Of a DNA stretch of 38,293 bases, positions 26,171 through 33,180 are shown in pieces; position 1 is the first letter of the stretch, and the number at the start of each line of letters is the position of its first letter. The notes beneath the pieces are model-generated. The model was not told where the DNA came from. It saw only the letters and a program-made list of their open reading frames with translations, and did no database searches. The translations under genes and the position numbers were made by a program. The DNA is from Pseudomonadota bacterium (GTDB lineage Bacteria > Pseudomonadota > Gammaproteobacteria > Burkholderiales > Burkholderiaceae_C): assembly GCA_030538605.1 (NCBI GenBank), contig JAUNTQ010000023.1, forward strand, positions 1 through 38,293, in the 5' to 3' direction.

Positions 26171-26198
26171 GGGGGTTTGTGTGCGGGAGTGGGTCGCG

Positions 26199-26945
26199 TC
26201 AATGCGCGACCACGGCGCCAGACACCACGACGCGCACCTGCGTGAGGCCCGGCTCCACGGACACGGGGGCGCTGTCAGCCATCGAGGAGCGCCCGCTCTT
26301 GGCCATGGCCATCGCAGGGCCGGCGTAGCCGCCGCCGTCGCTGCTGACGTTGACTTCGCGCAGCGTGTAGCCGGCAAAGCCGAAGGCCTTGGCGATCTCG
26401 CTGGCGCGGGCCTGGAAGCGCTCGATGGCCTGGGCCTGGGCCTGGGCCTCGACGGTGGCGCGCTGTTCGCGGCTCAGGTTGAAGGCGATGTCGCCGATGG
26501 TCATGGGCGCGGCGCGGGCGGCGGCCTGGGTGATGCGGGGAAAGTCGCGCCCTTCCAGCACCACGCTGGTGCGGCCTTGCCAGCCGGTGATCTTGCCGTC
26601 GCGGTTGTAGCGCGGGTGCACGCTGAAGTCGCCGGTCTTGACGTCCATCTGCCCCGGCTCGGCCGCGGGTTTGACGGCGGCCAGCGCGGCGTCCACCGCG
26701 CGGCGCAGCTCGGCCTGCACGGCGGCGGCATCGGTGCCTTCGCGCGTGGCGGTGAGGGTGAGGCTGAGCAGGTCCTGCAGTACCTCGACTTCGCCCGTGG
26801 CGGACAGTTGCAGCACGTTCTGGGGTTGGGCGAGGGTCAGCATGGCGGTGGGGGTGGTGGGTTGGGCTTGCGCCAGGGCCAAGCCAGGGGCCAGCAGGGC
26901 GGCGGCAAGCACGGTGTGGTGAAGGCGGGTGAGGCAGCGGGTCAT
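26199..26945 (-). CDS. SIMPL-domain (DUF541) periplasmic protein
   Basis: This is a predicted secreted or outer-membrane-associated protein of the SIMPL/YggE/BP26 family, 248 residues. A signal peptide occupies residues 1 to about 26 (MTRCLTRLHHTVLAAALLAP..ALA). The domain is recognised by LQLSATGEVEVLQDLLSLTLTATREG-type beginning, YNRDGKITGWQGRTSVVLEGRDF and the repeated small-residue helix AIERFQARASEIAKAFGFAGYTLREVNV. Family members such as BP26 form oligomeric channels or act in oxidative stress, but the role here is not known. The ATG at 26945 has no obvious ribosome-binding site. Confidence 0.85.
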   Translation of the reverse strand: MTRCLTRLHHTVLAAALLAPGLALAQAQPTTPTAMLTLAQPQNVLQLSATGEVEVLQDLLSLTLTATREGTDAAAVQAELRRAVDAALAAVKPAAEPGQMDVKTGDFSVHPRYNRDGKITGWQGRTSVVLEGRDFPRITQAAARAAPMTIGDIAFNLSREQRATVEAQAQAQAIERFQARASEIAKAFGFAGYTLREVNVSSDGGGYAGPAMAMAKSGRSSMADSAPVSVEPGLTQVRVVVSGAVVAH

Positions 26946-27085
26946 GGGATGAGGGTCAGGGCAAAGTCGGTTGAAAACGGCGGATGGTGACACGCACGGC
27001 GCGCGTCGGCTGTCGGACAAGAGCGGTTTCAGCGCGGGGGACCGCCGAGCGCGGTGCATGCGGGCACATGCGCGCGTTCAGGCGC

Positions 27086-27436
27086 TCAGGGCACGAGCAC
27101 CGCGGCTTGTGCATCGGCGCTGGCCGGGGGCGCGGCCACCTGCGGCGCGCGCGCGGGTTCGTGCATCTGCTCGCGTATCTGCTGGCGCAGTTGCAGGCGC
27201 TGCTCGGCGGTGAGGCGCAGCGAGACGGGGGTGGTGTCGCTGGGCTGGTGACGATGGGTCTGCACGTCGTGCCAGAGGCCGGTGCGGGGCCTGGGTGGCA
27301 GCGAGGCACGGGCGGTGGCGGCGGGGCCGGTTTCGGCGTGCTCGCCCGCAGCCTGGGCCTGCGCGGCGGCCGGCAGGGCAGCGCCTGTCGCCAGGGTGGC
27401 GGCAAGAAGCAGGGTGTTGACGGGCACGGCTTGCAT
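27086..27436 (-). CDS. Small secreted hypothetical protein
   Basis: This 116-residue protein begins MQAVPVNTLLLAATLATGAALPAAAQAQ, a signal peptide cleaved probably after AAA or AQA at about 25-28. The mature part has LPPRPRTGLWHDVQTH, a glutamine/arginine-rich helix (LRLTAEQRLQLRQQIREQM) and an Ala/Pro-rich tail. The helix resembles the AEQR-LRQQIR helices seen in Spy/CpxP-like periplasmic proteins, but similarity is too short to assign. It diverges from ompR across 160 bp, so shared control is possible. The longer frame upstream (to 27511) lacks a plausible start. Confidence 0.65.
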   Translation of the reverse strand: MQAVPVNTLLLAATLATGAALPAAAQAQAAGEHAETGPAATARASLPPRPRTGLWHDVQTHRHQPSDTTPVSLRLTAEQRLQLRQQIREQMHEPARAPQVAAPPASADAQAAVLVP

Positions 27437-27596
27437 AACCCAAGGAAGATGGCACGGCAAACGCGTATGTGTCCGCCAGATTGAGGCGCGACGGGGCAAC
27501 AGATGTAACACTATGAAATGCCACTGGGGTCAACCCGGATTCGGCGAATCTGCGGCGTCACAATTGCGCTGTTACAAATAAGTCCGAAATGAGCTC

Positions 27597-28328
27597 ATGA
27601 ACCAGACAAACAACCGCACCGACAAGATCGTCGTGGTCGACGACGATGCCCGCATCCGCGATCTGCTGCGCCGCTATCTGGCGCAGGAGGGCTTCGAGGT
27701 GATCGTGGCCGAGGATGCGAAGGCGCTGTCGCGCATCATGCTGCGCGACACCATCGACCTGATCGTGCTCGACCTGATGATGCCCGGCGAGGACGGCCTG
27801 TCGGTCTGCCGCCGTCTGCGCGCGGCGGGCGACAAGACGCCCATCATCATGCTCACGGCCAAGGGCGAAGACGTGGACCGCATCGTGGGCCTGGAAGTGG
27901 GCGCCGACGATTACCTGGGCAAGCCCTTCAACCCGCGCGAGCTGCTGGCGCGCGTGCATGCCGTGCTGCGCCGCCGCCCGCCGCAGGAGGCGCCCGGCGC
28001 GCCGTCGGCGGAGAACGAATCGGTCAGCTTCGGCCCCTTCCAGTTCGACCTGGGCGCGCGCACGCTGCACAAGAGCGGCGAGGAAATCAGCCTGACCACG
28101 GGCGAGTTCGCCATGCTCAAGGCGCTGGTGCGCCACCCGCGCCAGCCGCTGTCGCGCGAAAAGCTGGCGCAGCTGGCGCGCGGGCGCGAGTTCGAGCCTT
28201 TCGACCGCAGCCTGGACGTGCAGATCTCGCGCCTGCGCAAGCTCATCGAGCAGGACGCGGCCAGCCCGCGCTACATCCAGACCGTGTGGGGCGTGGGCTA
28301 TGTGTTCGTGCCGGATGGTGCGGGCTAG
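27597..28328 (+). CDS. ompR: OmpR-family response regulator
   Basis: This is the DNA-binding regulator of a two-component system, 243 residues. The receiver domain has the acidic pair in VVVDDDARIRD, phospho-acceptor Asp59 in IVLDLMMPGEDG, and Lys109 in DDYLGKPFNPREL. The C-terminal winged helix (LTTGEFAMLKALVRHPRQPLSREKL to YIQTVWGVGYVFV) is of OmpR type and starts near residue 140. It resembles the OmpR/RisA regulators of beta-proteobacteria, N-terminal DKIVVVDDDARIRDLLRRYL. The sensor kinase gene follows after 268 bp that include a repeat. The ATG at 27597 has only a weak ribosome-binding site. Confidence 0.88.
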   Translation: MNQTNNRTDKIVVVDDDARIRDLLRRYLAQEGFEVIVAEDAKALSRIMLRDTIDLIVLDLMMPGEDGLSVCRRLRAAGDKTPIIMLTAKGEDVDRIVGLEVGADDYLGKPFNPRELLARVHAVLRRRPPQEAPGAPSAENESVSFGPFQFDLGARTLHKSGEEISLTTGEFAMLKALVRHPRQPLSREKLAQLARGREFEPFDRSLDVQISRLRKLIEQDAASPRYIQTVWGVGYVFVPDGAG

Positions 28329-28333
28329 TGACA

Positions 28334-28440
28334 TCCCCCCTGAGCCGCCTGCGGCGTCATTCCCCCAGGGGGACGCCGCTGGTCGCCGGGGGAACCCCGG
28401 CTTGGGCGGCCTGCGATGGCCTGCTCCGCGGCCATTTGAA
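28334..28440. repeat. C/G-rich ~100-bp dispersed repeat, copy 2
   Basis: CCCCCCTGAGCCGCC... begins five bases after the ompR stop codon and continues through CCCCCAGGGGGACG and CGCCGGGGGAACCCCGGC to GCTCCGCGGCC. It is a diverged copy of 3954-4055. The rest of the ompR-envZ gap (28441-28596) has short GTCAT(T/C)YGTCAT repeats and no gene. Confidence 0.75.
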
Positions 28441-28596
28441 TGGCTTGCTTCGCAGCCTTTTTTGGGTGTGGCGAATGACAAAGGCGCGTTGCGTGCCGAC
28501 GCCGCGGGTCATTTGTCATGCGCTCGCCAGAGCGCGGTCATCCGTCATGTGTTTCACCCCCTGGGAGACGGCGCACGGGCGCCGTGGATAAGCTGA

Positions 28597-30045
28597 ATGT
28601 CTGCCCTGCCGCCTGCCGCCATGACCGATGCGCCCGATTCGATGGGCATGCCGCTGGAGGTGCCGCGCGCCGAGCGGCGGCCGGCCTTTGGCTTCAGCCT
28701 GTTCTGGCGCACTTTCTTTCTGCTGGGGCTGCTGCTGGTGGGCAGCGGCATCGGCTGGTACCAGCTTTTTCGCACGCTTGAGTACGAGCCGCGCGTGATC
28801 GACAACGCGCGGCAGGTGGCTTCGCTGGTCAACCTCTCGCGCGCCGCGCTCATTCACTCCGACGCCATTGCCCGTCTTTCGCTGATGAAGACGCTGGCCG
28901 AGCAGGAGAAGGTGCGCATCCTGCCGCGTGAGCCGGGCGACAAGTTCGAGCTGTTCACCCACACCGAGCTGGAGCGCCGCATGAGCAGCGAACTCGTTGC
29001 CCGCCTGGGCCCGGGCACCGTGGTGGCCAGCCGCGTGAACGACGAGGCGGGGCTGTGGGTGGGCTTCATGATCGAGGGCGATTCCTATTGGCTGCTGATG
29101 GACCGCTCGCGCGCGGGCGGGCTGCTGGGCGGCGGCACCTGGCTGCTGTGGCTGGCCACGCTGGGTGGCATCTCGCTGCTGGGCGCGGCGCTGCTGGCGG
29201 GGCTGATCAACCGGCCGCTGAAGCAGCTGTCGATCGCCGCCGCGCGCGTGCGCGAGGGCGATTACCAGCAAAGCCCGCTGGACGAGGACGCGCTCTCCAG
29301 CGAGATACGCGAGGTCAACATCGGCTTCAACCGCATGGCCGCGCAGCTCTCGAAAATAGAGCAAGACCGGGCCGAAATGCTGGCCGGCATCTCGCACGAT
29401 CTGCGCACGCCGCTGGCGCGCCTGCGGCTGGAAACCGAGATGAGCGTGCCCGATGCCGAAGCGCGCGAGCACATGGCCGCCGACATCGCGCAGGTGGACA
29501 CCATCATCGACAAGTTCCTCGACTACGCGCGGCCCGACCACGTCACCCTGCAGGCGCTGCCGCTGGCCGAGCTGGCCGCCGCCAGCGCCATGCCCTTCAC
29601 CCTGCGCGAGGACATGCAGGTGCAGATCGACATCGCGCCCGAGCTGCGCGTGCTGGGCGACGAGGTGGAGCTCTCGCGCGTGCTCTCCAACCTGCTGGAG
29701 AACGCGCGCCGCTACGGCAAGTCGCCCGGCACCGATCTCACGCGCGTGCGCATCGCCGCCACCGTGCGCGAGCAGTGGGTCACCCTGCGCGTGCGCGACC
29801 ACGGCGCGGGCGTGCCCGAGGATGTGCTGCCCAGCCTGACGCGCCCGTTCTTTCGCGCCGACTCGGCCCGCACATCGGCCACCGGCGCGGGCCTGGGCCT
29901 GGCCATCGTGATGAAGATGGTGCACAACATGGGCGGCACCCTGCAACTGGGCAACAGCCCCAGCGGCGGGCTGATGGCCGTCATCCGCCTGCCCGAGGCG
30001 GCCGGCGGGGGGGGGCAAGGCAAGAGGCGGCGCGGGGCGGGGTGA
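28597..30045 (+). CDS. envZ: EnvZ-like sensor histidine kinase
   Basis: This is the membrane sensor partner of the preceding OmpR, 482 residues. Two transmembrane segments (about 34-56 and 181-204) flank a periplasmic sensor domain. A HAMP domain follows (LINRPLKQLSIAAARVREGD), then the H-box AGISHDLRTPLARLRL with His267, the N-box SNLLENARRYGK, and G-boxes (DHGAGVP, SATGAGLGLAIV). The C-terminus is a basic, glycine-rich tail. ATG at 28597 or 28621 could be the start; neither has a strong ribosome-binding site. The stimulus is unknown. Confidence 0.88.
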   Translation: MSALPPAAMTDAPDSMGMPLEVPRAERRPAFGFSLFWRTFFLLGLLLVGSGIGWYQLFRTLEYEPRVIDNARQVASLVNLSRAALIHSDAIARLSLMKTLAEQEKVRILPREPGDKFELFTHTELERRMSSELVARLGPGTVVASRVNDEAGLWVGFMIEGDSYWLLMDRSRAGGLLGGGTWLLWLATLGGISLLGAALLAGLINRPLKQLSIAAARVREGDYQQSPLDEDALSSEIREVNIGFNRMAAQLSKIEQDRAEMLAGISHDLRTPLARLRLETEMSVPDAEAREHMAADIAQVDTIIDKFLDYARPDHVTLQALPLAELAAASAMPFTLREDMQVQIDIAPELRVLGDEVELSRVLSNLLENARRYGKSPGTDLTRVRIAATVREQWVTLRVRDHGAGVPEDVLPSLTRPFFRADSARTSATGAGLGLAIVMKMVHNMGGTLQLGNSPSGGLMAVIRLPEAAGGGGQGKRRRGAG

Positions 30046-30410
30046 GGCGGCAGGATTTCCGGACTGCCGGACGCGAAGGACGCGAAGGGTTCGCGAAGGA
30101 CGCAAAAGAACAGCCAGAAAGGTTTTTCTCCCGCTGTCTGAAGGGCTTGGCGTATGCATCCATCTTCGTAGGCTGGGGAGAGCGAAAGCGAAACCCAGCA
30201 AACCGGTTCGCGAGAACGCCGGGTTTCGCCTTCGGCTCTACCGCAGCCTGCGGGGCTTGGTCAGCCCGGCATGCACAGGCCAGCGGGCAGGGCGCAAGAA
30301 ACGCTGGAATACTGTTGGGTTAGCGCATAAAACATGAGCTGCTTGCGTAAGTTTTAAAATGATTTCAGATATAAAAGTATATGAAATCGTTATATAACTT
30401 GCGCAAGCAG
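30046..30410. other. Intergenic region with two repeats
   Basis: No gene is seen. From 30060 it has short direct repeats of the GACGCGAAGGACGCGAAGG kind. An imperfect inverted repeat at 30168-30276 and hairpin copy E at 30337-30412 follow, between convergent envZ and ispF. Confidence 0.7.
30168..30276. repeat. Imperfect inverted repeat (MITE-like)
   Basis: The left arm from CGTAGGCTGGGGAGAGCG to GCGAAACCC and the right arm GGGTTTCGCCTTCGGCTC to CAGCCTGCGG are partial reverse complements over about 30 bases. The form recalls the small AGCGAAACCC palindromes found between genes in many beta-proteobacteria. Boundaries are approximate. Confidence 0.55.
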
Positions 30411-30412
30411 CT
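30337..30412. repeat. AGCTGCTTGCGCA hairpin family, copy E
   Basis: The outer arms AGCTGCTTGCGTAAGTT (30337-30353) and 30396-30412 pair at 16 of 17 positions. The inner pairing is GATTTCA (30361-30367) with TGAAATC (30382-30388). The last two arm bases are part of the ispF stop codon. Confidence 0.85.
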
Positions 30413-30887
30413 ACTTTAAAATAAGCAATGCAGCCCGTGCCTCAATGCTTGCGCCCTGGCCCACGGGGCCGAGTTTTTCGGCCGTCTTGGCTTTCACGTT
30501 GACTTGCGTGGTGGCCACGCCCAACGCATCGGCGATGCGCGCGCGCATGGCGGCGATGTGCGGTGCCAGGCGGGGGGCTTGCGCGATGACGGTGCTGTCC
30601 ACGTTGCCCACGCGCCAGTCTGCGGCTGCCACGCGGCGGGCGGCTTCTTGCAGCAGGGTGAACGAGTCGGCCCCCTTGAACGCTGCGTCGGTGTCGGGGA
30701 AATGCGTGCCGATGTCGCCCAGGCCCGCGGCGCCCAGCAGCGCGTCGGTGATGGCGTGCAGCAGCACGTCGGCGTCGGAATGGCCCAGCAGGCCGTGCGT
30801 GTGCGGGATGGTCACGCCGCCGATGACCAGCGCGCGGCCCGGCACCAGCGCGTGGGTGTCCCAGCCTTCGCCGATGCGGATGTTCAT
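30411..30887 (-). CDS. ispF: 2-C-methyl-D-erythritol 2,4-cyclodiphosphate synthase (IspF)
   Basis: IspF closes the cyclodiphosphate ring in the MEP isoprenoid pathway. It has 158 residues, the family length. The metal ligands are Asp10 and His12 (GWDTHAL) and His44 ([11 protein letters not shown]), with the C-terminal [19 protein letters not shown] block. ispD lies 90 bp upstream on the same strand. The stop codon TAG is formed from the outer arm of hairpin copy E. The ATG at 30887 sits in a GTCATG-type repeat and has no clear ribosome-binding site. Confidence 0.96.
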   Translation of the reverse strand: MNIRIGEGWDTHALVPGRALVIGGVTIPHTHGLLGHSDADVLLHAITDALLGAAGLGDIGTHFPDTDAAFKGADSFTLLQEAARRVAAADWRVGNVDSTVIAQAPRLAPHIAAMRARIADALGVATTQVNVKAKTAEKLGPVGQGASIEARAALLILK

Positions 30888-30977
30888 GACGAACGGCCTC
30901 GCTGCGCTGGGGTGACGGCGGCTGCGCCGCCATGACCTGCGCCGTCATTCGTCATGGATGTCGCGCCAGCGACGAAG
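30888..30977. repeat. Short-repeat spacer between ispD and ispF
   Basis: The 90 bp contain repeated GTCAT(T/G)TGTCAT and GTCATTCGTCATG words, also seen at 28510-28550 between ompR and envZ. The repeat contributes the last codons and stop of ispD and the bases before the ispF start. Confidence 0.5.
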
Positions 30978-31679
30978 TCATTTGTCATCGGTACGGCTCC
31001 TCAGCACCGCTTCTGCCAGTGCGAAATCTTCCGGATAAGTCACCTTGAAATTCTGCGCGCTGCCTTTGACCAGCAGCGGCGCGTGGCCCGCCGCCTCCAT
31101 CGCGCTGGCTTCGTCCGTGATGCCCGCAAAGCCGCTGGCGGCGTGCGCGGCATAGGCATCGCGCAGCGCGCCCAGGCGGAACATCTGCGGCGTCTGCGCC
31201 AGCCATTTGTGCGCGCGGTCGATGGTGGCCACCACGCGGCCCTGCGCTTCGGCTTTCAGCGTGTCGGGCAGGGGCAGCGCCAGCAGGCCGCCCACGGCGT
31301 CGGGCCAGCAGGCGTCGATCAGCGTGTCGATCAGCGCGGGCGTGACGAGGCAGCGCGCCGCGTCGTGCACCAGCACCCAGTCATGCGGCGCAGCGCCGTG
31401 CGTCAGCAGGTGATTCAAGCCGTTGAGCACGCTCTCGGCCCGCGTTGCGCCGCCGCAATCGGCGATCACGAATGGCGCAGCCAGCGCGCCCAACACCCCA
31501 TCGCCCGGAGACACCACCACCAGCACCTGCGCCACGCGCGGCACCTTGGCAAACGCCGCCAGCGTGTGCCGCACCATCGGCTGGCCTGCCACCGGCTGGT
31601 ATTGCTTGGGCCCCGCCGCGCCCGCGCGCGAGCCGGTGCCGGCGCAGGGCAGCAGGGCGTGGCAAAGGGGAGGGCGCAT
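30978..31679 (-). CDS. ispD: 2-C-methyl-D-erythritol 4-phosphate cytidylyltransferase (IspD)
   Basis: IspD couples MEP to CTP in the MEP pathway, step before IspE. It has 233 residues. The N-terminal nucleotide-binding loop is LLPCAGTGSRAGAAGPKQYQ with the PKQY signature. Other blocks are HDAARCLVTPALID, IDRAHKWLAQTPQMF and GSAQNFKVTYPEDFALAE. It starts 4 bases after the stop of the PIN toxin gene, so toxin, antitoxin, ispD and ispF can share a transcript. Confidence 0.95.
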   Translation of the reverse strand: MRPPLCHALLPCAGTGSRAGAAGPKQYQPVAGQPMVRHTLAAFAKVPRVAQVLVVVSPGDGVLGALAAPFVIADCGGATRAESVLNGLNHLLTHGAAPHDWVLVHDAARCLVTPALIDTLIDACWPDAVGGLLALPLPDTLKAEAQGRVVATIDRAHKWLAQTPQMFRLGALRDAYAAHAASGFAGITDEASAMEAAGHAPLLVKGSAQNFKVTYPEDFALAEAVLRSRTDDK

Positions 31680-31683
31680 GTGT

Positions 31684-32097
31684 TCAGTCCAGGTGGCGGG
31701 TGACGAAATCGCGCGCCGTCATGATGGACGCTTGCGCGTGCCGCCCCAAGGCCAGCAAGCCGCTTTTGTCGCCCGTGACGATGGCCTGCGCGCCGCCTGC
31801 CTGGGCCAATGCCAGCAAGTAGTCGTCCTTGGGGTCGGTGGACCGCTGTACGGTTGGCAGCGCATCCACCCAGCGGGTCAGGGTGCGCAATTCGTTCACC
31901 ATGCGCCCTGCCTCGGCGGGCCGAATGCGCAGGCGCACAGCGATGCGCCGGGTGACTTCGCGCACTTCATGCAACTGTGCGTCGCAGCACAGCAGGCCCA
32001 GGCGGCCTGCACGCCACGCCTCGCATATCCGGCGTGGGGGCGCGGTGGGGCTGATGAGCGCCGAGATCAGGATGTTGGTGTCCAGCACCGCTTTCAT
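31684..32097 (-). CDS. PIN-domain toxin of a type II toxin-antitoxin pair
   Basis: This is a predicted ribonuclease toxin of the COG1569-type PIN family, 137 residues. The acidic active-site residues are Asp6 (VLDTNILISA), Glu44 (LHEVREV), Asp91/Asp92 (DPKDDYLLALA) and Asp110 (IVTGDKSGL). It overlaps the upstream RHH antitoxin gene by ATGA (32094-32097). The ispD start lies 4 bases after its stop. Confidence 0.88.
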   Translation of the reverse strand: MKAVLDTNILISALISPTAPPRRICEAWRAGRLGLLCCDAQLHEVREVTRRIAVRLRIRPAEAGRMVNELRTLTRWVDALPTVQRSTDPKDDYLLALAQAGGAQAIVTGDKSGLLALGRHAQASIMTARDFVTRHLD

Positions 32098-32354
32098 GGG
32101 TGACGCACCGCATCCAGCGCGTCGTCAATCAAGGCCTGCAACGCCGCTTCGTCTTCGCCTTCCAGTCGAGAGCGGATGTCGTGCAGGGTCTTGTCCAGCA
32201 GCCGCCAACGCACGGCCTCTTCCACAAAGCGCGACAAATCGCCTTTTTTCATGCCCTGCGCACCCAGGTGCTCGCGCAAGCTCGCGTCCACCTCGGGGCT
32301 GATGCTCAGGCTCCAGCGAACGGGGGCGGTTGAATCAAGTGCGGTGTCGGTCAT
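32094..32354 (-). CDS. Ribbon-helix-helix-type antitoxin
   Basis: This 86-residue protein has a short beta-strand and helices typical of RHH antitoxins: VRWSLSISPEVDASLREHLG, then KGDLSRFVEEAVRWRLLDKTL. The C-terminal part (EGEDEAALQALIDDALDAV) is acidic and would bind the PIN toxin. An in-frame ATG at 32363 would add three residues; no ribosome-binding site decides between them. It is the first gene of the coupled toxin-antitoxin pair. Confidence 0.85.
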   Translation of the reverse strand: MTDTALDSTAPVRWSLSISPEVDASLREHLGAQGMKKGDLSRFVEEAVRWRLLDKTLHDIRSRLEGEDEAALQALIDDALDAVRHP

Positions 32355-32396
32355 GCAGCGCATCTTAGCTGCATATGTGCTTAAGCGCTTATGCGC

Positions 32397-32900
32397 TCAA
32401 ACCGGCACGCCCACATGCTCGCGCAGCGCCGCTTGCAGCGCAGGCACGTCAAAGCCCTGCGCGGCCACGGCTTGCCTGGGCACCAGGTAGTAGAGGCTGG
32501 GCATGGGGTAGATGAGGATGTAGCGCGCGTTTTCGCGCCACTTCAGCACCTTGTCCCACGTCAGGTGCACGTCGCCCACGGGCGAGCCGAGCAAGACGCC
32601 GTCGTCCAGCTGTTGCACCGTCATCTCGCCGTGCATGGCCTTGTATTGCCGGTAGTGCCGCCGCTGCATCCAGGGCGAGAGCAGGTAGCGAATGCTCGCG
32701 CCGCCCGCCACCGCGCCGACGATGGCACCGATGACGCCGCCGCGTATGCCCGAGGGGTTCCACACCATCAGCGCTGCGGCCACGATCAGCAGCCCGCGCA
32801 CCACCCGCCAGTAAGAGCGGGGCCAGCGGGCGAACAAGGCACCGGCGGCCACGTAGTCGGCTTCGCTGATGCGGTAGGTGGCGCGGGGGGATGGCGACAT
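32397..32900 (-). CDS. YcxB-like membrane protein
   Basis: This 167-residue protein has two adjacent transmembrane segments (YWRVVRGLLIVAAALMVW and GGVIGAIVGAVAGGASIRYLL) followed by a cytoplasmic beta-rich domain ending LYYLVPRQAVAAQ. This arrangement is that of YcxB/YokU-type small proteins. AGGAAC precedes the ATG at 32900. No function is known. Confidence 0.75.
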   Translation of the reverse strand: MSPSPRATYRISEADYVAAGALFARWPRSYWRVVRGLLIVAAALMVWNPSGIRGGVIGAIVGAVAGGASIRYLLSPWMQRRHYRQYKAMHGEMTVQQLDDGVLLGSPVGDVHLTWDKVLKWRENARYILIYPMPSLYYLVPRQAVAAQGFDVPALQAALREHVGVPV

Positions 32901-33007
32901 CGAATGTTCCTGTTGGGATAGCTGGCGACAGTTTTTTTGGCAGAGGTGTTTGCTATCAGGGCAGGCTTCTTTTTTGATGCGAAAGCCATCCATTTGCCTG
33001 CATCGTC

Positions 33008-33075
33008 ATTCCCGCGCAGGCGGGAATCCAGCCGCAGCATAGGCGCTAACGCTGGATTCCCGCCTGCGCGCGAAT
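33008..33075. repeat. Inverted pair of dRS3-type units
   Basis: ATTCCC-GCGCAGGC-GGGAAT at 33008-33027 and the inverse at 33056-33075 (right half GCGAAT, one mismatch) lie between the divergent YcxB-like gene and mfd. The rest of 32901-33180 shows no gene. Confidence 0.85.
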
Positions 33076-33180
33076 GACGAGCTTTTCAAATTGTTTTTTG
33101 TCGGAGCAATAAAATTGACCATCGCCCCCCGCTCCATGTGACTGGGGGTTTTTGTCGTTTCTGCCACCGATTTTGCCGTC

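Larger units (their letters stand above)
25859..26198. other. Intergenic region with hairpin family copy D and a second hairpin
   Basis: No gene is seen. It holds hairpin copy D (26039-26114) and a GC-rich hairpin (26141-26170). The 170 bp next to the hydrolase start (25859-26030) should hold the hydrolase-relA promoter, but I see no convincing hexamers. Confidence 0.7.
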
